From an uncultured Eubacteriales bacterium (GTDB lineage Bacteria; Bacillota; Clostridia; Peptostreptococcales; Anaerovoracaceae), in assembly GCA_902772685.1 (NCBI GenBank), contig CACYBO010000187.1, forward strand, positions 1-9,028: a stretch of 9,028 nt of DNA, given 5' to 3'. The notes under the pieces were generated by a model, which was given only the letters and a program-made list of their open reading frames with translations, was not told the origin of the DNA and made no database searches. Numbering within the stretch: the stretch's first letter is position 1; the number at the start of each line of letters is the position of its first letter. A program made the position numbers and the translations under genes. This document shows positions 6,434 to 9,028 of this stretch, piece after piece.

Positions 6434-6459
6434 AAGGTGTCAGAAATGACACCTTTTAT
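6434..6459 (+). terminator. Short hairpin after the gntR gene, weak terminator or operator
   Basis: AAGGTGTCA (6434-6442) pairs perfectly with TGACACCTT (6447-6455) across a GAAA loop, a stable GNRA-type tetraloop. The tail is only TTTTAT, so termination is probably partial. It lies about 27 nt before the mutase ATG. The same inverted repeat could act as a regulator site for the mutase-larE unit. Confidence 0.6.
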
Positions 6460-6481
6460 CATATAAACAGAAGGAGACACT

Positions 6482-8035
6482 ATGAAAGAGAAATATCTGA
6501 AACTGCAAAACGGAAGTGACATAAGGGGCGTGTCTCTCACGGGCGTTCCGGGAGAACCGCTGAGCCTCAGAGAGGAAGAGGCTAAGGAAATCGCCATCGG
6601 TTTCATCATATGGCTTGCGGACAAATTGGGGAAAAGACCGGAAGAGATGACACTCGCCATAGGCAGGGATCCGCGGACATCCGGACCAAGGCTGCTTGAC
6701 GGACTGATGGACGGATTCGGAGAGTACGGATGCAGAGTATACGACTTCGGATATGCGTCGACGCCCGCGATGTTTATGGCAACTGTATTTGAAGACTTTG
6801 CCTGCGACGGGACCGTGATGATCACAGCCAGCCATCTTCCGTATAACAGGAATGGTTTCAAGTTCTTCACACGGGACGGAGGACTCAATAAAAAAGACAT
6901 CACCGCTATTTTGGAGTATGCCGCAGACAAAGATGCGCAGATTGCGAAGATCGGCGAGCCACCTTGTGCAGGTCAGCAGACGCACAGACTCGGCAAGCTT
7001 GTATTTGAAGCAGAAAAAAACGACATCATGACTCCGTACTGCAAGTTCCTGCGCGATTTGATCATAGATGGAGTTGGCGCAGGCGACAGACCCCTGGAAG
7101 GCATGAAGATCGTCGTCGATGCAGGAAATGGAGGCGGAGGATTTTATGCGACAAGAGTTCTTAAACCGCTCGGAGCAGATATCAGCGCCAGCCAGTTCCT
7201 CGAACCGGACGGCATGTTCATGAACCACGCACCGAATCCTGAAGATAAAGAGGCAATCAACGCCATTTCTCTCCAGACCGTTTCAAGCGGAGCTGACTTC
7301 GGGCTGATATTCGATACGGATGTGGACCGTTCTGCAGCAGTGGACAGCTGCGGGAGGGAGATTGCCAGAAACGGCATCGTCGCCATGGCTGCGGCGCTCG
7401 TGGCAGAAGATCATCCGGGGACGACCGTCGTGACAGACAGTATCACGAGCAGACAGCTGACGGAATTCATCGAGAAGAAACTGGGACTGAAGCACTTCAG
7501 ATACAGAAGGGGCTACCGTAACGTCATCAATAAATCCATCGAGCTCAACGAGCAGGGAATCGACAGCCAGTTGGCTATCGAGACATCAGGACATGCTGCG
7601 CTGAAGGAGAACTACTTTCTGGACGACGGCGCGTACCTTGCTACGAAAATCGTCATTAAGGCAGCCAAACTGTTCAAGCAGGGAGAGAAGATCGACAGCG
7701 TTATTGCAGAGCTGGAAGACCCGGTGGATGAACGTGAGATCCGGATCCCGATCGCATGCGAGGATTTCGCGGGCTATGGGGACAAGGTGCTCGCAGATCT
7801 TGAAGAATACGTGAAAGCAACAGAAGGACTTTCCCTGGAGGAGCCGAACTACGAAGGCGTGAGGATCAATTTTGATAAGGCAGGCTGCGGCGTCGAAGGA
7901 TGGTGCCTGCTCCGTAAATCACTTCATGACCCGCTCCTTCCTATGAACATGGCGTCGGACGAAAAGGGCGGATGCGAGAAGATCAGAGCCATTATGGAGC
8001 AGTTCCTCTCAGCATATGACCAGCTCAAGCTGTAA
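6482..8035 (+). CDS. Alpha-D-phosphohexomutase superfamily protein (PMM/PGM-like) with atypical phosphate-binding loop
   Basis: This 517-residue protein has the four-domain layout of phosphohexomutases, which move phosphate between the 1- and 6-positions of a hexose through a phosphoserine. Domain 1 has the catalytic serine S117 in ITASHLPYNRNGFKFF. Domain 2 has the metal loop D278-T-D280-V-D282-R. Domain 3 has the sugar-recognition loop E367-T-S-G-H, followed by ENYFLDDGAYLATKI. Domain 4 ends LLRKSLHDPLLPMNMAS (about 476-491), where the usual phosphate-binding loop reads RxSGTEP-x-x-R. Together with TASHLPYNRNG in place of TASHNP, this marks a divergent subfamily. Comparable variants are known to me from plant and bacterial proteins annotated only as PGM-like. 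Substrate is unknown: glucose, mannose or glucosamine phosphate are possible. AAGGAG (6471-6476) at 5-nt spacing fixes the start. The stop overlaps the larE-like ribosome site. Confidence 0.87.
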   Translation: MKEKYLKLQNGSDIRGVSLTGVPGEPLSLREEEAKEIAIGFIIWLADKLGKRPEEMTLAIGRDPRTSGPRLLDGLMDGFGEYGCRVYDFGYASTPAMFMATVFEDFACDGTVMITASHLPYNRNGFKFFTRDGGLNKKDITAILEYAADKDAQIAKIGEPPCAGQQTHRLGKLVFEAEKNDIMTPYCKFLRDLIIDGVGAGDRPLEGMKIVVDAGNGGGGFYATRVLKPLGADISASQFLEPDGMFMNHAPNPEDKEAINAISLQTVSSGADFGLIFDTDVDRSAAVDSCGREIARNGIVAMAAALVAEDHPGTTVVTDSITSRQLTEFIEKKLGLKHFRYRRGYRNVINKSIELNEQGIDSQLAIETSGHAALKENYFLDDGAYLATKIVIKAAKLFKQGEKIDSVIAELEDPVDEREIRIPIACEDFAGYGDKVLADLEEYVKATEGLSLEEPNYEGVRINFDKAGCGVEGWCLLRKSLHDPLLPMNMASDEKGGCEKIRAIMEQFLSAYDQLKL

Positions 8036-8047
8036 GGAGAGGCGAAG

Positions 8048-8866
8048 ATGGAACTGAAAGAAAAACTGAACAGGCTCGAAGAGATTATACTCGGCTACGG
8101 GCAGATGATCGTAGCACTTTCCGGAGGTGTTGACAGCACATTCCTCATTGCCTTTGCGCGGAATGCATATGCAAAGGCCGGCTGCCCGGACAATGTGGCG
8201 GCTATCACGGCCGTGGGGCCGCAGTTCGCATCTGATGAGGGAGAGTATGCAGCGGCGCTTTGCGAGAGTCTGGGCATCGCGCACAAGAAAATCGATGTCT
8301 CTTATGTCATCGAAAAAATCAAGGATAATCCCCCGGACCGGTGCTATCACTGTAAGAAAGAACTTTTCGGCGTGCTCAAGGCGCGTGCAGATATGGTGGG
8401 AAGCGTTCTTGCCGACGGTACGAATCTTGACGATATGGACGATTACCGCCCCGGCTACCGTGCCATTCAGGAATTAGGTGTGGCAAGTCCCCTCAAAGAG
8501 GCAGAGTTGACAAAAGCTGAGATCCGACAGGCGCTGGCGTCGATGGACATCGGCAAAGCCGCGGAGAAAGCCGACTATCCTGCCTTTGCCTGCCTTATGA
8601 CCAGGATTCCATTCGGGGAGGAGATCACAGAGAAGAAACTGGCAATGATCTACAAGGCGGAGACATATCTGAAGGAAAAGGGTTTCACCCAGGTCAGAGT
8701 AAGATGCCACGGGACCGCGGGCGGTCTTCTGGCGAGGATCGAACTGCTGCCGGAGGAAATGCCAAAACTTACCCCTGCGGAATGCGACACTGTAATACGG
8801 GGGATCGGATTCCAGTTCGTCACCGTCGATCTGGGCGGATACGAAAAAGGCAAAATGAACCTGTAA
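8048..8866 (+). CDS. larE: LarE-like ATP-dependent sacrificial sulfur transferase (PP-loop)
   Basis: LarE adenylates the carboxylate of pyridinium-3,5-biscarboxylic acid mononucleotide and adds sulfur, a step in making the nickel-pincer cofactor of lactate racemase and related enzymes. The 272 residues show the PP-loop ALSGGVDSTFL (24-33), then DRCYHCKKELF (C99 and C102), ADGTNLDD (122-129), RPGYRAIQELGVASPL, and PAFACLMTRIPFGEEIT. C182 lies where the family's sulfur-donating cysteine (C176 of L. plantarum LarE) is expected. The CxxC plus C182 set resembles the three-cysteine LarE type reported to hold a [4Fe-4S] cluster rather than sacrifice its own cysteine. The ribosome site AAGGAG (8034-8039) overlaps the mutase stop, with an 8-nt spacing to the ATG, so the pair is coupled. 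No larA, larB or larC lies in the window, so a different sulfur-acceptor is possible. Confidence 0.88.
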   Translation: MELKEKLNRLEEIILGYGQMIVALSGGVDSTFLIAFARNAYAKAGCPDNVAAITAVGPQFASDEGEYAAALCESLGIAHKKIDVSYVIEKIKDNPPDRCYHCKKELFGVLKARADMVGSVLADGTNLDDMDDYRPGYRAIQELGVASPLKEAELTKAEIRQALASMDIGKAAEKADYPAFACLMTRIPFGEEITEKKLAMIYKAETYLKEKGFTQVRVRCHGTAGGLLARIELLPEEMPKLTPAECDTVIRGIGFQFVTVDLGGYEKGKMNL

Positions 8867-8872
8867 CCCTTG

Positions 8873-8901
8873 TTGCATAAAGGTTTCAGCTATGCTATAA
8901 T
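8873..8901 (+). promoter_or_regulatory. Strong sigma-A promoter with extended -10 for the HU gene
   Basis: TTGCAT (8873-8878), a 17-nt spacer, and TATAAT (8896-8901) preceded by TG at 8893-8894 give a consensus -10 with a TGn extension. The predicted start near 8908 leaves a leader of about 62 nt, AT-rich in its second half, with GGAGG at 8957-8961. A small GCAG/CTGC hairpin (8907-8920) lies at the leader start. The promoter begins only six bases after the larE stop. No convincing terminator separates them. Confidence 0.85.
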
Positions 8902-8969
8902 AACCTCGCAGTAAGGGCTGCATTAACAAAGTCAACAAACCAATTAAATTAATAGTGGAGGAAAAGAGA

Positions 8970-9028
8970 ATGAACAAAACTGAATTAATCGAAGCAGTAG
9001 CAAAGGAAGCTAATCTGTCAAAGAAAGA
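8970..9028 (+). CDS. hup: HU-type histone-like DNA-binding protein, N-terminal fragment
   Basis: The first 19 codons, cut by the window edge, read MNKTELIEAVAKEANLSKK. This is the standard N-terminal helix of HU/IHF-family proteins, about 90-residue dimers that bend DNA and compact the nucleoid. The start is firm: GGAGG lies 8 nt upstream and the family normally begins exactly at MNKxELI. The strong promoter fits an abundant protein. HU rather than IHF is assumed because this is a Gram-positive context. The DNA-binding arms are not in view. Confidence 0.9.
   Translation, partial: MNKTELIEAVAKEANLSKK

Noticed and set aside
6462..6467. TATAAA before the mutase, considered as a -10
   Set aside because: No -35-like hexamer at 16-18 nt upstream. 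The position there is inside the hairpin.
8865..8885. Imperfect hairpin AACCCTT...AAAGGTT after larE, considered as a terminator
   Set aside because: Only six pairs with one mismatch, a TTT tail, and it overlaps the HU promoter -35.

Overview
All genes in this window lie on the + strand, packed as in a Gram-positive Firmicute of roughly balanced GC. The lipoteichoic-acid-synthase-type enzyme, purine-rich Shine-Dalgarno sites (AGGAGG, GGAGG, AAGGAG), the MEP-pathway gene ispE and a LarE-type sulfurtransferase point to an anaerobic member of class Clostridia. The family cannot be fixed from the sequence. An Anaerovoracaceae/Mogibacterium-like lineage is a guess.

Region 1 (1-4680) is a housekeeping and envelope cluster. 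It holds the 3' part of rsmA (16S rRNA dimethyltransferase), which overlaps by 41 nt a membrane LTA-synthase-like phosphoglycerol transferase with an extra C-terminal IPT/TIG-like module. A RimJ/RimL-type acetyltransferase follows, then tadA (tRNA A34 deaminase), whose stop overlaps by 1 nt the start of an unrecognised secreted Ig-like, single-pass membrane protein with a lysine-rich cytoplasmic tail. A strong intrinsic terminator (stem 4636-4675) closes the cluster. A possible internal promoter sits just before tadA.

Region 2 (4681-6460) opens with a perfect 16-bp palindrome and a sigma-A-like promoter. They precede ispE (CDP-ME kinase, isoprenoid precursor synthesis) and, 21 nt on, a GntR/FCD-type regulator. 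A short GAAA-loop hairpin follows.

Region 3 (6461-8866) is a two-gene unit: an alpha-D-phosphohexomutase-superfamily protein with a non-standard phosphate-binding loop, and a LarE-like PP-loop sulfurtransferase with a CxxC pair plus the conserved catalytic-type cysteine. No larA, larB or larC is in view.

Region 4 (8867-9028) carries a near-consensus extended -10 promoter and the first 19 codons of an HU-type DNA-binding protein, cut by the window edge.

I saw no mobile element, CRISPR array, tRNA or rRNA gene, and no clear sign of horizontal transfer. This looks like a conserved chromosomal core region. The points worth follow-up are the unknown Ig/Lys-rich protein, the atypical mutase paired with larE, the appended domain on the LTA-synthase homologue, and two perfect palindromes.
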